Position numbers and translations under genes: made by a program. Below the pieces are notes generated by a model. It was not told the origin of the DNA. It saw only the letters and a program-made list of their open reading frames with translations, and did not search any database. Below, piece after piece: positions 1-8,692 of a stretch of 64,000 nt of DNA (positions are counted from its first letter, which is position 1; the number at the start of each line of letters is the position of its first letter). Source of the DNA: UPXZ01 sp018055865 (GTDB taxonomy: Bacteria > Bacteroidota > Bacteroidia > Bacteroidales > Paludibacteraceae); NCBI GenBank assembly GCA_964292695.1, contig CAXYWB010000002.1, forward strand, positions 1-64,000, in the 5' to 3' direction.

Positions 1-2
1 CC

Positions 3-146
3 CTGACATGCCGGGCTGCAAGAGCTTAGAAAAAAAATGATATGGGAGTATTAAAAAAAGGAAATAAAACCGATTTTATCGTGTTTGAAACAGAAGATTT
101 CAGGGAGGTTTTGTATATGCTCCCTAACCCCCTGAAGGGGGAATAG
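3..146 (+). pseudogene. C-terminal fragment of an amidohydrolase, probably imidazolonepropionase (HutI), interrupted by a stop
   Basis: Frame 3 reads LTCRAARA, then an in-frame TAG at 27-29, then NDMGVLKKGNKTDFIVFE and DFREVLYM, ending at TAG 144-146. The pattern of an Ala/Arg-rich helix, then G-x-L-x-x-G-x-x-x-DF-V, is the usual end of amidohydrolases such as HutI. HutI would fit next to ftcD, since both act in histidine degradation. The last eight codons (LPNPLKGE) come from a G/C-rich repeat, so the natural C-terminus seems to have been replaced. The TAG next to a run of eight A could be a real nonsense or indel mutation or a sequencing error. Only the tail is in the window, so the family call is tentative. 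Confidence 0.45.
120..144 (+). repeat. Junction repeat, forward arm (hutI|ftcD pair)
   Basis: A 25-base G/C-rich unit with core CCCCCTGAAGGGGG in an AT-rich background. It encodes the last residues and nearly the stop of the upstream fragment. Its inverted partner lies at 223-250. Confidence 0.75.
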
Positions 147-199
147 TGGTACATTTATCAAAGAAATAAGATATTAAGTATAACAAATCAATTAGAAAT

Positions 200-1939
200 A
201 TGATTAAAATTCAACCAACTCAAGCTCCCCCTTCAGGGGGGCGGGGGGCTGCTCTCATAGAATGTGTTCCCAATTTTAGCGAGGGGCAAAATATGCAGAT
301 TATCAATCAGATAACCGACGAAATAAAATCAGTAGAAGGTGTGAAGTTAATTGATGTTGATCCCGGAAAAGCGACGAACCGCACGGTGGTAACTTTTGTG
401 GGTGAACCAAATGCGGTATGCGAAGCGGCATTCCGGGCGGTAAAAAAAGCAGCGGAACTGATTGATATGAGCAAGCATCACGGTGAGCATCCCCGGTTTG
501 GTTCAACCGATGTATTACCGCTTATTCCGATAAAGAATATCACGATGGATGAAACGGTGGAATTTGCCCGAAAATTAGGCAAACGCATCGGTGATGAACT
601 TGGCATTCCGGGTTATTTCTACGAATTTGCCTGCACGGAAGAAAAACGTCGTAACCTGGCTGCTTGTCGGGCTGGTGAATACGAAGGTCTTTCTCAAAAA
701 CTTACAAATCCGGAATGGAAACCCGATTTTGGTCCGGCTGAATTTAATGAAACAGTACGGAAAACCGGTGCCGTAGCTGTCAGTGCACGAAATTTGCTTA
801 TCGCTTACAATGTCAACCTAAACACCACATCCACCCGCTGGGCAAATAGCATCGCTTTCGATATCCGTGAGAAAGGCAGAGTTAAGAGGGAGGGAAATCT
901 GCTGACTGGAAAGATAGTAAAAGATGTCGACGGTAATACGGTTTACACCCCCGGCTTACTGAAAGGAGTGAAAGGAATTGGCTGGTATATAGAGGAATAC
1001 GGCATCGCTCAACTTTCGTTCAACATCACCGATACCACAGCAGTACCGCTTTATCAGGTTTTTGAGCTGGCATGCGAACGGGCGGCTGTGCGGGGAATTC
1101 GGGTAACCGGTTCGGAATTGGTAGGTATGATACCACTGCAAATCATGCTCGATACAGGCCGGTATTTTCTGAAAAAACAACATCGCTCTACCGGAATTTC
1201 AGACGAAGAGATTATTAAAATCGCTGTAAAATCACTCGGTCTGGATGACCTTACTCCTTTTGATCCGAAAAAGAAAATCATCGAATATCAAATGGAAGAC
1301 CATTCTGAGAAGAAACTGGTGGAAATGACCATTACGGAATTTGCCAACGAAACAGCATCCGAAAGTCCTGCTCCGGGCGGCGGATCGGTTTCAGCTTGCA
1401 TGGGTGCTTTTGGCGCTGCACTCGGAACGATGGTAGCCAATCTGTCGGCACATAAAAAAGGTTGGGACGACCGTTGGGAAGAATTTTCCGATTGGGCTGA
1501 AAAGGGAAAACACTATTCTGAAAGGTTATTGACATTGATAGATGAAGATACGCAGGCATTTAACGCAATAATGACAGCTTTCGGACTACCCAAAAACACG
1601 GAAGAAGAAAAAGCATTGCGATCCGAAGCTATTCAGGCAGCCACAAAACAAGCGATGGAAATACCGTTTCAGGTGATGCAAACGGCTTATGGAGCCATGA
1701 AAATGGTAAAAGCAATGGCTGAAACCGGTAATCCAAATTCCGTTACCGATGCCGGAGTGGGCGGATTGGCACTTCGCTCGGCCGTTTTGGGGGCGGGACT
1801 GAATGTGAAAATCAATGCGTCAGGGTTGGAGGATAAAAAATTTGTGGCAGAAATGCTTGAAAAAACCGAAGATCTGGAAAGAAAAGCAGAACTGTTGGAA
1901 AAAGAAATTCTTGAAATTGTGACAAATAAAATATCCTGA
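200..1939 (+). CDS. ftcD: Glutamate formimidoyltransferase / formimidotetrahydrofolate cyclodeaminase
   Basis: Bifunctional cytosolic enzyme of histidine breakdown: it moves the formimino group of formiminoglutamate to tetrahydrofolate, then releases ammonia to give methenyl-THF. The 579 residues hold the transferase halves (starting at IECVPNFSEG, about residues 20-340) and a C-terminal cyclodeaminase domain from about residue 365 with the motif SPAPGGGSVSA. The fusion is usual in this phylum. The first about 19 residues (MIKIQPTQAPPSGGRGAAL) precede the normal family start and residues 8-17 are a translated copy of the junction repeat. No other ATG, GTG or TTG lies in frame between 200 and the conserved IECVPNF, so ATG 200 is the likely start. 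A strong hairpin terminator follows. Confidence 0.95.
   Translation: MIKIQPTQAPPSGGRGAALIECVPNFSEGQNMQIINQITDEIKSVEGVKLIDVDPGKATNRTVVTFVGEPNAVCEAAFRAVKKAAELIDMSKHHGEHPRFGSTDVLPLIPIKNITMDETVEFARKLGKRIGDELGIPGYFYEFACTEEKRRNLAACRAGEYEGLSQKLTNPEWKPDFGPAEFNETVRKTGAVAVSARNLLIAYNVNLNTTSTRWANSIAFDIREKGRVKREGNLLTGKIVKDVDGNTVYTPGLLKGVKGIGWYIEEYGIAQLSFNITDTTAVPLYQVFELACERAAVRGIRVTGSELVGMIPLQIMLDTGRYFLKKQHRSTGISDEEIIKIAVKSLGLDDLTPFDPKKKIIEYQMEDHSEKKLVEMTITEFANETASESPAPGGGSVSACMGAFGAALGTMVANLSAHKKGWDDRWEEFSDWAEKGKHYSERLLTLIDEDTQAFNAIMTAFGLPKNTEEEKALRSEAIQAATKQAMEIPFQVMQTAYGAMKMVKAMAETGNPNSVTDAGVGGLALRSAVLGAGLNVKINASGLEDKKFVAEMLEKTEDLERKAELLEKEILEIVTNKIS
223..250 (-). repeat. Junction repeat, reverse arm, inside the ftcD start
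   Basis: Inverse copy of the unit at 120-144, core CCCCCTTCAGGGGG followed by GCGGGGGGCT. It lies in frame within ftcD and is translated as QAPPSGGRGA. Confidence 0.75.
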
Positions 1940-1961
1940 CAGAGAATGTATTAAAAATCAA

Positions 1962-1993
1962 AAAGGGCAACGAATGAATCGTTGCCCTTTTTT
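1962..1993. terminator. Rho-independent terminator between ftcD and the S9 peptidase
   Basis: Perfect 9-bp stem GGGCAACGA (1965-1973) / TCGTTGCCC (1979-1987) with a 5-base loop, A-run before and T-run after, so it can serve both converging genes. Confidence 0.9.
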
Positions 1994-2010
1994 CATTTTT
2001 TTTTCGGAGT

Positions 2011-4155
2011 TTATTTTCCAATCCCCACCCTGTTCAAAATAAATGCCAGGTCAAAAGCCGTTTCTTTGATTCCGTCGTACCTTCCGGTAGCGCCACCGTG
2101 GCCGCTGTCCATATTTATTTTCAACAACAGAATATTATCGTCGGTTTTCATTGCACGCAGTTTGGCAGCCAGTTTGGCCGGTTCGTGAAACAGCACCTGC
2201 GAGTCGTTTATTCCGCCTGTAATGAGCATATTCGGATAGTTTTGAGCTTTAATATTATCGTAAGGAGAATAAGAAAGCATATACCTGAAGTATTCTTCTT
2301 CGTTCGGGTTTCCCCATTCTTCGTATTCGCCGGTAGTAAGCGGCAGCGTATCGTCGAGCATGGTGCTCACCACGTCTACAAAGGGAACCTGAGCAACAAT
2401 GCTTTGGTACAAATCGGGACGCATATTGGCAACGGCTCCCATAAGCAGACCTCCGGCGCTTCCGCCCATGGCAGCCAGTTTATTGGCAGCGGTATATTTA
2501 TCGGTAATCAGCTTCTCCGAACATGCAATGAAATCGGTAAAGGTGTTTTTCTTTTTCAGCAATTTTCCGTCTTCGTACCAACGCTCGCCCATATCGCTGC
2601 CGCCGCGTATGTGAGCTATGCCGAACACAAAACCCCGGTCAATCAGACTATAATAGGCTGAACTGAAAAAAACATCCATACTCATACCGTAGCTGCCGTA
2701 AGCATAGAGCAATGCAGGATTAGTACCGTTTTTCTTCAATCCTTTTTTGTAAACAACGGACATCGGCACTTTCACTCCATCGGCCGCAGTGGCCCAAAGT
2801 CTTTCCACCTCATAATCATCTGGTTTGAAGCCCGAAGGGATTTCCTGCTGTTTAAGCAACGAAGTGTGTCCGTTTGTGCAATCATATTCGTAGAGGGTTG
2901 TGGGCCGGTTGAGCGAAGTGTATGAATAACGAAACGTGGCGGCATCGTATTCCGGATTTCCACTCGAATAGGCATTGTAAACCGGTTCGGGAAAAGACAC
3001 AAAGCGGCTTTTTCCTGTAACCAGGCTACGAATTTCCATTTCAGTCAAACCATTTTTGCGGGTTTCAATCACAATGTACTCTTTCTGAACGTTCAAATTC
3101 TCTATTCGTACATCCTTATTATGAGCTACCATTTCTTTCCATGCAGCCCGATTGGCGTAGTCGGATTTGGCAACCTGATAAATTTTTCCGTTCAGATTTT
3201 CTTTGTCTTTGTAGCGAATGAAGAAAAAATCTTTGTGCGGATACACATCGTATTCCACATCCTGCACGCGCGGCATGAAGACGGCGAAAGCTTCTGAAGG
3301 ATTATCGGCCGATAAAAGCCGGTCCTCGGAAGTGGTGGAACTACCGCTTGAAATCATGATCCACTCGCGGGTTTTGGTGCCCGAAACACCGGTAGAAAAC
3401 TTGGGGTCTTTTTCTTCGTAAACCAGTTCGGCTTCAGGGTTACCCAGCACCTGACGATAAACACGGAAAGAGCGCAACGTAATCGGGTCAATCAGACTGT
3501 AGAAAATGGTTTTATTGTCATTGGCCCAGGCGAAAGAAGAAGCACCTTTTACCGAAAAATCCAGGTCTTTTCCGGTAGTTAAATCTTTGATTTTCAGCAC
3601 ATAATCGGCAAATGAACCGGTTTCATTGTAGAAATAAGCAGCTTTCGTGTTATCCGGACTTATCGTGTTGCCCCCAAACATAAAAGCCGGTTTTCCTTCG
3701 GCCATTTTATTTACGTCGAAAGTTACCTCTTCGGGTGCATTCAACGAACCTTTTTTGCGGCAATACGTCTTGTATTGCTTGCCCTTTTCGGTACGGGTGT
3801 AATAATAATATCCGTTGGAAAGTGTCGGAAAAGTTTGATCGTCTTCCTTCATACGCCCTATTATTTCATCGTAAATTTTTTGCTGTAAATCGATGGTAGA
3901 AGCCATCACAGTGTCGGTGTACCTGTTTTCAGCTTTCAGGTATTCTATTACTTTCGGATTATTTTTGTCTTTCATCCAGAAATAATTATCGATACGCTCC
4001 ACACCGAAGTTGGTCAGAGTATCAGCTTTTACTTCGGCTGACGGTGGTGACGGGAATTCTGTTTGGTTCAAAATATTGGCGGTTTTTTGTTGATTATTAC
4101 ATGAAATAAGAGTGCCCAGTAGTAAAACTCCGGCTAATAATGTTGAGTTTCTCAT
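2011..4155 (-). CDS. ptrB: S9 family peptidase, oligopeptidase B type, lipoprotein
   Basis: Serine peptidase of the prolyl oligopeptidase family that cuts short peptides, in this subfamily after Arg or Lys. The 714 residues start with a lipoprotein signal (MRNSTLLAGVLLLGTLISC, lipobox LISC), so it is probably membrane-anchored in the periplasm. An N-terminal beta-propeller (about 50-430) precedes the alpha/beta-hydrolase domain with Ser566 in GGSAGG, Asp651 in GGINDSQ and His686 in DSGHGG. All three catalytic residues are present and the length is normal. It stands alone, converging with ftcD and diverging from pta across about 300 bases. The exact cleavage preference is inferred from the subfamily. 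Confidence 0.92.
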   Translation of the reverse strand: MRNSTLLAGVLLLGTLISCNNQQKTANILNQTEFPSPPSAEVKADTLTNFGVERIDNYFWMKDKNNPKVIEYLKAENRYTDTVMASTIDLQQKIYDEIIGRMKEDDQTFPTLSNGYYYYTRTEKGKQYKTYCRKKGSLNAPEEVTFDVNKMAEGKPAFMFGGNTISPDNTKAAYFYNETGSFADYVLKIKDLTTGKDLDFSVKGASSFAWANDNKTIFYSLIDPITLRSFRVYRQVLGNPEAELVYEEKDPKFSTGVSGTKTREWIMISSGSSTTSEDRLLSADNPSEAFAVFMPRVQDVEYDVYPHKDFFFIRYKDKENLNGKIYQVAKSDYANRAAWKEMVAHNKDVRIENLNVQKEYIVIETRKNGLTEMEIRSLVTGKSRFVSFPEPVYNAYSSGNPEYDAATFRYSYTSLNRPTTLYEYDCTNGHTSLLKQQEIPSGFKPDDYEVERLWATAADGVKVPMSVVYKKGLKKNGTNPALLYAYGSYGMSMDVFFSSAYYSLIDRGFVFGIAHIRGGSDMGERWYEDGKLLKKKNTFTDFIACSEKLITDKYTAANKLAAMGGSAGGLLMGAVANMRPDLYQSIVAQVPFVDVVSTMLDDTLPLTTGEYEEWGNPNEEEYFRYMLSYSPYDNIKAQNYPNMLITGGINDSQVLFHEPAKLAAKLRAMKTDDNILLLKINMDSGHGGATGRYDGIKETAFDLAFILNRVGIGK

Positions 4156-4346
4156 GACTTTGATTTGGTTTTTAAAATCAATTATTCGACAAATTTAGTA
4201 ATTAAAATGATAAAATAGTAATCATGCGTGTATTTTTAGATTATGGAAAAGTGATTAAGAACTAAATAATTATTAAATTTGTACTTCAAACGGCTACATA
4301 AATAAATTGCGCATAATATTTTTTCCATTAAATTGATAAATCCACC

Positions 4347-4376
4347 TTGCATTTTAGCGAAAATAACTTAACTTTG
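4347..4376 (+). promoter_or_regulatory. Promoter of pta
   Basis: TTGC at 4347-4350 and TAACTTTG at 4369-4376, 18 bases apart, match the Bacteroidota -33/-7 pattern. The rest of the 298-base gap 4156-4453 is AT-rich and shows nothing else clear. Confidence 0.7.
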
Positions 4377-4453
4377 TGAGAGTACAAAAACTTGGATTTT
4401 TATTGCATATTCTCAAATATTTACAATTAACCGACATGAAAAAATAAATTCCT

Positions 4454-5458
4454 ATGAAACTGCTCGAAGAAATTATGCAGCGTGCAAAAAACAATTTACA
4501 GCGGATTGTTTTACCCGAAGGTACAGAGATACGCACACTCAAAGCTGCCGATTTTATTTTGAAAGAAAAAGCTGCTAAACTAATCCTTATAGGCAGCACA
4601 GATGAAATCCACCGGCTGGCTGCCGAAAACAACCTGACACACATAGGCCATGCCCTCATCATTGACCCTGAAACTTATGGGGAAATGAAGCAATATTCCG
4701 ACCTGCTGTACGAACTCCGCAAAGCAAAAGGAATGACGCCCGAAGAAGCTGTGGAACTGGCCAAAGATCCACTCTATCTGGCCTGCCTGATGATCAAAAA
4801 CGGGGATGCCGACGGAGAACTGGCTGGCGCCCGCAACACAACAGGAAACGTACTTCGTCCGGCCTTTCAGATAGTGAAAACCAAGCCCGGAATAAAAATC
4901 GTTTCAGGCGCCTTGCTCATGTTTACACCAGCAGCTCAATATGGCCAAGACGGACTTCTGGTGTTTGCTGATTGTGCCGTTAATCCGAATCCAACGGCTG
5001 ACGAACTGGCTCAAATAGCCATAAGTACAGCCGACACAACCCGCACTATTGTAGGAATAGAACCACGAGTGGCCATGTTGAGTTTTTCTTCAAAAGGAAG
5101 TGCGCAACACGAACTGGTGGATAAAGTGGTGGAAGCTACCCGCATAGCCCGTGAGATGGCTCCGGATCTGATGCTCGACGGCGAACTTCAGGCAGATGCA
5201 GCACTTGTACCTGCCATCGGACAGAGCAAAGCTCCCGGAAGCAGCGTGGCCGGAAAAGCAAATGTATTGGTTTTTCCCGATTTGCAATCCGGAAATATCA
5301 GTTATAAATTAGTGGAAAGACTTTCGGGTGCACAGGCTATCGGACCTGTACTTCAGGGTATTGCAGCACCTATCAACGACCTGTCGCGTGGATGCTCTGT
5401 TGAAGATATTATTCGCATGATTACCATTACTGCCAATCAGGCAATGAAAGTTACTTAA
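4454..5458 (+). CDS. pta: Phosphate acetyltransferase
   Basis: Converts acetyl-CoA and phosphate to acetyl phosphate in the cytosol, the step before acetate kinase in ATP-forming acetate fermentation. The 334 residues match the short, catalytic-domain-only form, beginning MKLLEEIMQRAKNN-LQRIVLPEGTE with the conserved stretch DGELAGARNTTGNVLRPA in the middle and VFPDLQSGNISYK near the end. It lacks the DRTGG domain of long forms. A promoter lies about 80 bases upstream. ackA is 1.1 kb downstream on the same strand with a dehydrogenase-like gene between them. Confidence 0.96.
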   Translation: MKLLEEIMQRAKNNLQRIVLPEGTEIRTLKAADFILKEKAAKLILIGSTDEIHRLAAENNLTHIGHALIIDPETYGEMKQYSDLLYELRKAKGMTPEEAVELAKDPLYLACLMIKNGDADGELAGARNTTGNVLRPAFQIVKTKPGIKIVSGALLMFTPAAQYGQDGLLVFADCAVNPNPTADELAQIAISTADTTRTIVGIEPRVAMLSFSSKGSAQHELVDKVVEATRIAREMAPDLMLDGELQADAALVPAIGQSKAPGSSVAGKANVLVFPDLQSGNISYKLVERLSGAQAIGPVLQGIAAPINDLSRGCSVEDIIRMITITANQAMKVT

Positions 5459-5468
5459 ACCCCGGTAT

Positions 5469-5501
5469 CTTCCTAAACCCTTCCTCAAAAAGGAGTGAAA
5501 T
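5469..5501 (+). repeat. Junction repeat, forward arm (pta|dehydrogenase pair), diverged
   Basis: CTTCCTAAACCC...AAAAAGGAGTGAAATA, a diverged copy of the unit seen after proC at 29586. It starts 11 bases after the pta stop. Confidence 0.5.
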
Positions 5502-5520
5502 ACATACTAAGGAATAATTT

Positions 5521-5610
5521 TATCTTTTCAGAAAAGATAGATTTCAAAAGATTCATTCAATCACACGCCCGGAAAGTACCCTTAAAAGGGATTTTTGAGG
5601 GCCTCAAAAA
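5521..5610. repeat. Three successive palindromes before the dehydrogenase gene
   Basis: TATCTTTTC-A-GAAAAGATA (5521-5539), CCCTTAAAAGGG (5579-5590) and TTTTTGAGG-G-CCTCAAAAA (5592-5610) are each perfect inverted repeats. The last two probably include the diverged reverse arm of the junction repeat (5579-5605). The gene starts 14 bases later. Confidence 0.65.
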
Positions 5611-5623
5611 ATCTAAATAAGAA

Positions 5624-6580
5624 ATGGCATCACCAACGCATGAACCCATAGAAAGATATGGATTAAGTAAAAGAAGCCTCAAAAAAACATTATTCTCCAA
5701 AATAGGAGTGGTGGGTTGCGGCAAAGACGGGAGTGTAATAGCTACTGCCGCGGCCACACACGGCATGGAAGTAGTGTTTCTGGAACCTACCAACGAACAA
5801 ATAACGAATGCTTACCGCCGAATAGAAGAAAAACTGGACAGGCGGATAAAAGGATGGGGACTCACCGAAAACGAGAAAAAAGTTATACTCAGCCGCATAA
5901 AGGGCACGATGGACTATTCCGACTTTGAAGGATGTGATTTTGTGATTGAAGCCATCCGCTACAATTCACTTACGGGCGAAAGAAGAATAACCGAACGCAA
6001 AGAAGTATTCCGAAAACTGGAAACAGTGCTCGAACCCGACGCTATCATTGCCTCGAACGTAACCACTGTTATTGTATCAGATTTGGCTTCCGAACTGGAA
6101 TTCAAAAGTCGATGTATTGGGTTGCATTTCCTCTCGAATGTGGTCGAATCTCAAATTATCGAAATCGTTCGCGGACTTGAAACATCCGACGATACGTATG
6201 ATAAGGTTTGTAAATTTTCACGCCTGATCAACTACCAATACGTTCCGGTAGTCGAGTCATCGGGGTTGGTAAGCATCCGTTTATTCCTTATTCAGCTGAA
6301 CGAAGCATGCTCCATGCTTATGGAAGGCATAGCCACCACCGAAGATATAGACCGAATAATGAATGTAGGTTTCGGTCACCGCCAGGGTTTATTCAGAATT
6401 GCCGACAAACTCGGAATTGAAAAAATAGTAAAACTGATGGAAAATCTGTATGACGAATACGGTCATGTGAAATACAAACCATCCCCGCTTTTGCTGCGAA
6501 TGTACAGAGCAAAGCATCTGGGTGTAAATACCGGTAGGGGATTTTATACCTACGACGAAGCAGGCAACGTAATAAAATGA
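5624..6580 (+). CDS. 3-hydroxyacyl-CoA dehydrogenase family protein with altered active site
   Basis: The fold is that of 3-hydroxybutyryl-CoA dehydrogenase: Rossmann domain with GCGKDG at residues 31-36 and a C-terminal helical domain ending in GRGFYTYDE. The 318 residues are slightly longer than usual because of about 23 extra N-terminal residues. The dyad His168 and Glu180 keeps the family spacing, but the usual HFFNP is HFLSN, the SNTSS segment is SNVTT, and the catalytic Asn of VNRL is replaced (GLVSIRLF, Ile218). This may be a different substrate or a non-catalytic role. It sits between pta and ackA, 7 to 22 bases before the latter, suggesting co-expression with acetate metabolism. The family is certain, the activity is not. 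Confidence 0.8.
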   Translation: MASPTHEPIERYGLSKRSLKKTLFSKIGVVGCGKDGSVIATAAATHGMEVVFLEPTNEQITNAYRRIEEKLDRRIKGWGLTENEKKVILSRIKGTMDYSDFEGCDFVIEAIRYNSLTGERRITERKEVFRKLETVLEPDAIIASNVTTVIVSDLASELEFKSRCIGLHFLSNVVESQIIEIVRGLETSDDTYDKVCKFSRLINYQYVPVVESSGLVSIRLFLIQLNEACSMLMEGIATTEDIDRIMNVGFGHRQGLFRIADKLGIEKIVKLMENLYDEYGHVKYKPSPLLLRMYRAKHLGVNTGRGFYTYDEAGNVIK

Positions 6581-6602
6581 GGAAAAAATGAAAACGGAAA
6601 AA

Positions 6603-7802
6603 ATGAAAATATTAGTACTGAATTGCGGAAGTTCGTCCGTTAAGTATAAACTCTTCGATATGAACGAACGGAAAGTAGTGGGTTCAGGCGGAGTAGAAAA
6701 AATAGGAATGAAAGGTTCTTTCCTCAAACACACCCGTGAAGACGGCGAAAAAGTGATACTCGAAGGTGAAGTACTTGAGCATCAGGTAGCTATTGAATAC
6801 ATATTGGGTGTATTGACCAGCAAAAAACACGGATGTCTGAACGATCTGGATGATATCAGTGCAGTTGGTCATCGGGTAGTGCACGGAGGCGAACAATTTA
6901 ATTCAAGCGTAATCATAACCGAAGAAGTAATCAGAAAAGTAGAATCGTGCATAGAAATTGCTCCACTTCACAATCCGCCAAACCTGGCCGGAATCTACGC
7001 TATCAATGAGCTGCTTCCTTCGGTACCGCAAGTGGCGGTTTTTGATACCGCTTATCATCAGACCATGCCCGAATATGCTTACATGTACGGAATACCTTAT
7101 TCATTATATAAAAAATACGGAATACGCCGCTACGGATTTCACGGTACAAGCCATCGGTATGTGTCGCAGCGTGCTTGTGATTTTTTAGGTCTTGACTACA
7201 CGAAAACTAAGATAATAACCGCCCACATTGGCAATGGTGCCTCCATTACAGCTATTGAGAACGGTAAATCGGTGGATACCACCATGGGATTTACGCCGGT
7301 AGAAGGATTGATGATGGGAACTCGCTCGGGAGATATAGATCTGGGTGTAGTGACTTATATTATGGAAAAGGAAATGATAGGAACCGCCGCTGCTACTACC
7401 CTGTTCAACAAGCATAGCGGTGTACTGGGAGTTTCGGGTCTTTCGTCGGATATGCGCGATATCGAAAAGGCAATAAGCGAAGGCAATCAACGGGCAAAAC
7501 TGGCTTTGGACATGTACGAATACCGGATTAAAAAATACATTGGCGCTTATGCCGCGGCACTCAACGGATTTGAGGTGCTGGTATTTACGGGTGGAGTGGG
7601 CGAAAATCAAACTGCAACGCGTGAAAAAGTTTGCAACGGATTAAACTTTTTGGGAATAGAAATTGAAACAGAAGCCAATAAAATACGTGGAGAAGAAATT
7701 CTCATAAGTACAAAAAAATCGAAAGTGAAAGTTGTGGTAATACCTACCGACGAAGAATACATGATAGCTGCCGACACCATGGAATTGACAGGGAAAAAAT
7801 AA
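6603..7802 (+). CDS. ackA: Acetate kinase
   Basis: Makes ATP and acetate from acetyl phosphate and ADP. The conserved start MKILVLNCGSSSVKYK, the phosphate-binding GHRVVHGG, the FDTAYHQTMP segment, GFHGTSHRYVS and the FTGGVGEN nucleotide motif are all present. ATG 6603 gives 399 residues, the normal length; an in-frame ATG at 6588 would add five residues (MKTEK) and cannot be excluded. The gene follows the dehydrogenase-like gene closely, and no -7 box is visible between them, so they are probably one transcript. Confidence 0.96.
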   Translation: MKILVLNCGSSSVKYKLFDMNERKVVGSGGVEKIGMKGSFLKHTREDGEKVILEGEVLEHQVAIEYILGVLTSKKHGCLNDLDDISAVGHRVVHGGEQFNSSVIITEEVIRKVESCIEIAPLHNPPNLAGIYAINELLPSVPQVAVFDTAYHQTMPEYAYMYGIPYSLYKKYGIRRYGFHGTSHRYVSQRACDFLGLDYTKTKIITAHIGNGASITAIENGKSVDTTMGFTPVEGLMMGTRSGDIDLGVVTYIMEKEMIGTAAATTLFNKHSGVLGVSGLSSDMRDIEKAISEGNQRAKLALDMYEYRIKKYIGAYAAALNGFEVLVFTGGVGENQTATREKVCNGLNFLGIEIETEANKIRGEEILISTKKSKVKVVVIPTDEEYMIAADTMELTGKK

Positions 7803-7830
7803 GATAAAATCACACAAAGTCACTATCTAA

Positions 7831-8577
7831 TTGAATATCTTTAAAGGTGTTTATTTTCAAAAAAGAATTCATTTCGAAACTGAACAAAATCAAAAAAAAC
7901 TAAAAATGGGAGTTCTTATTGCACTTTTAGTCATAATCAGCTGGGCATTGCATTTGGCATATATGCTCCTTTTGCAACCTGTAAACTTGCTGGATGTCTG
8001 GTTTTGGGTCCACATGCTTATACAGACATGGCTTTTTACAGGTCTGTTTATTACTGCTCATGATTCCATGCACGGAACCATTTCAGCAAACCGAAAACTC
8101 AATAATGTCATCGGTTTTTCAGCCACATTGCTTTTTGCCGGTATGTGGTATCCGATGCTTATCAAAAAGCACAAAATGCACCACATAAATCCGGGCACCG
8201 CTCTTGATCCCGATTATTACACCGGTAAGCAGAATTTTTTTGCCTGGTGGTTTTCGTTTATGAAAGCGTACGTAACAATTTGGCAAATTCTGATAATGGC
8301 GGGATTATTTAACCTTGGATTGCTGTATTTTTCAGAAATTCAACTGATTGTACTCTGGATTATTCCTTCCATACTGGCTACTTTTCAGCTCTTTTATTTT
8401 GGCACTTATTTACCTCACCGATTGCCTCATACTACCGAAATGGGAATTTACAAATCCCGTACATTGAAGAAAAATCACTTGTGGGCAATGCTTTCGTGTT
8501 ACTTTTTTGGTTATCATTACGAGCATCATGCATCGCCGCAAACTCCATGGTGGAAGCTTTATCAGACAAAAAACTAA
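7831..8577 (+). CDS. crtW: Beta-carotene ketolase (CrtW-type) membrane di-iron oxygenase
   Basis: Membrane protein of the fatty acid hydroxylase/desaturase superfamily, 248 residues, with about four membrane segments. The three iron-binding His clusters are HDSMH (77-81), HKMHH (114-118) and HYEHH (229-233). The segment FQLFYFGTYLPHR and the ending EHHxxPxTPWWKL are characteristic of CrtW ketolases, which add keto groups to beta-carotene using O2. The start is TTG 7831, directly after an in-frame stop; the next ATG (7906) would remove 25 residues. No promoter is visible in the 28 bases after ackA. No other carotenoid gene is in the window, so the substrate is inferred from the family. Confidence 0.75.
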   Translation: MNIFKGVYFQKRIHFETEQNQKKLKMGVLIALLVIISWALHLAYMLLLQPVNLLDVWFWVHMLIQTWLFTGLFITAHDSMHGTISANRKLNNVIGFSATLLFAGMWYPMLIKKHKMHHINPGTALDPDYYTGKQNFFAWWFSFMKAYVTIWQILIMAGLFNLGLLYFSEIQLIVLWIIPSILATFQLFYFGTYLPHRLPHTTEMGIYKSRTLKKNHLWAMLSCYFFGYHYEHHASPQTPWWKLYQTKN

Positions 8578-8581
8578 CCCC

Positions 8582-8680
8582 GGACAAACGGTATTTGCTT
8601 TCTATTGCGTTGTAGTTTTTCCTGCCGATGAGGAGTATATGATAGCAGCAGTCAAAAGGGTATTGATGGCAAACTTTTAG
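8582..8680 (+). pseudogene. Relic of the C-terminus of a second acetate kinase
   Basis: The frame ending at TAG 8678-8680 reads VVVFPADEEYMIAA at 8609-8650, against VVVIPTDEEYMIAA near the end of the ackA product. Twelve of 14 residues agree, but the codons differ at many third positions, so this is not a recent copy. After it come VKRVLMANF and a stop. No start codon or other acetate kinase sequence lies upstream, since crtW ends at 8577. It is best read as a diverged gene remnant. Confidence 0.55.
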
Positions 8681-8692
8681 CTGCTTATTGAC

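Noticed and set aside
2098..2661. 187-residue open frame on the plus strand opposite the S9 peptidase
   Set aside because: Mirror of the conserved catalytic domain; no homology-like features.
7185..7610. 141-residue frame opposite ackA
   Set aside because: Shadow of a conserved kinase; Cys- and His-rich text but no promoter or family.
8582..8680. Recent duplication of ackA
   Set aside because: The protein words match but the codons differ widely, so it is old or from another acetate kinase.
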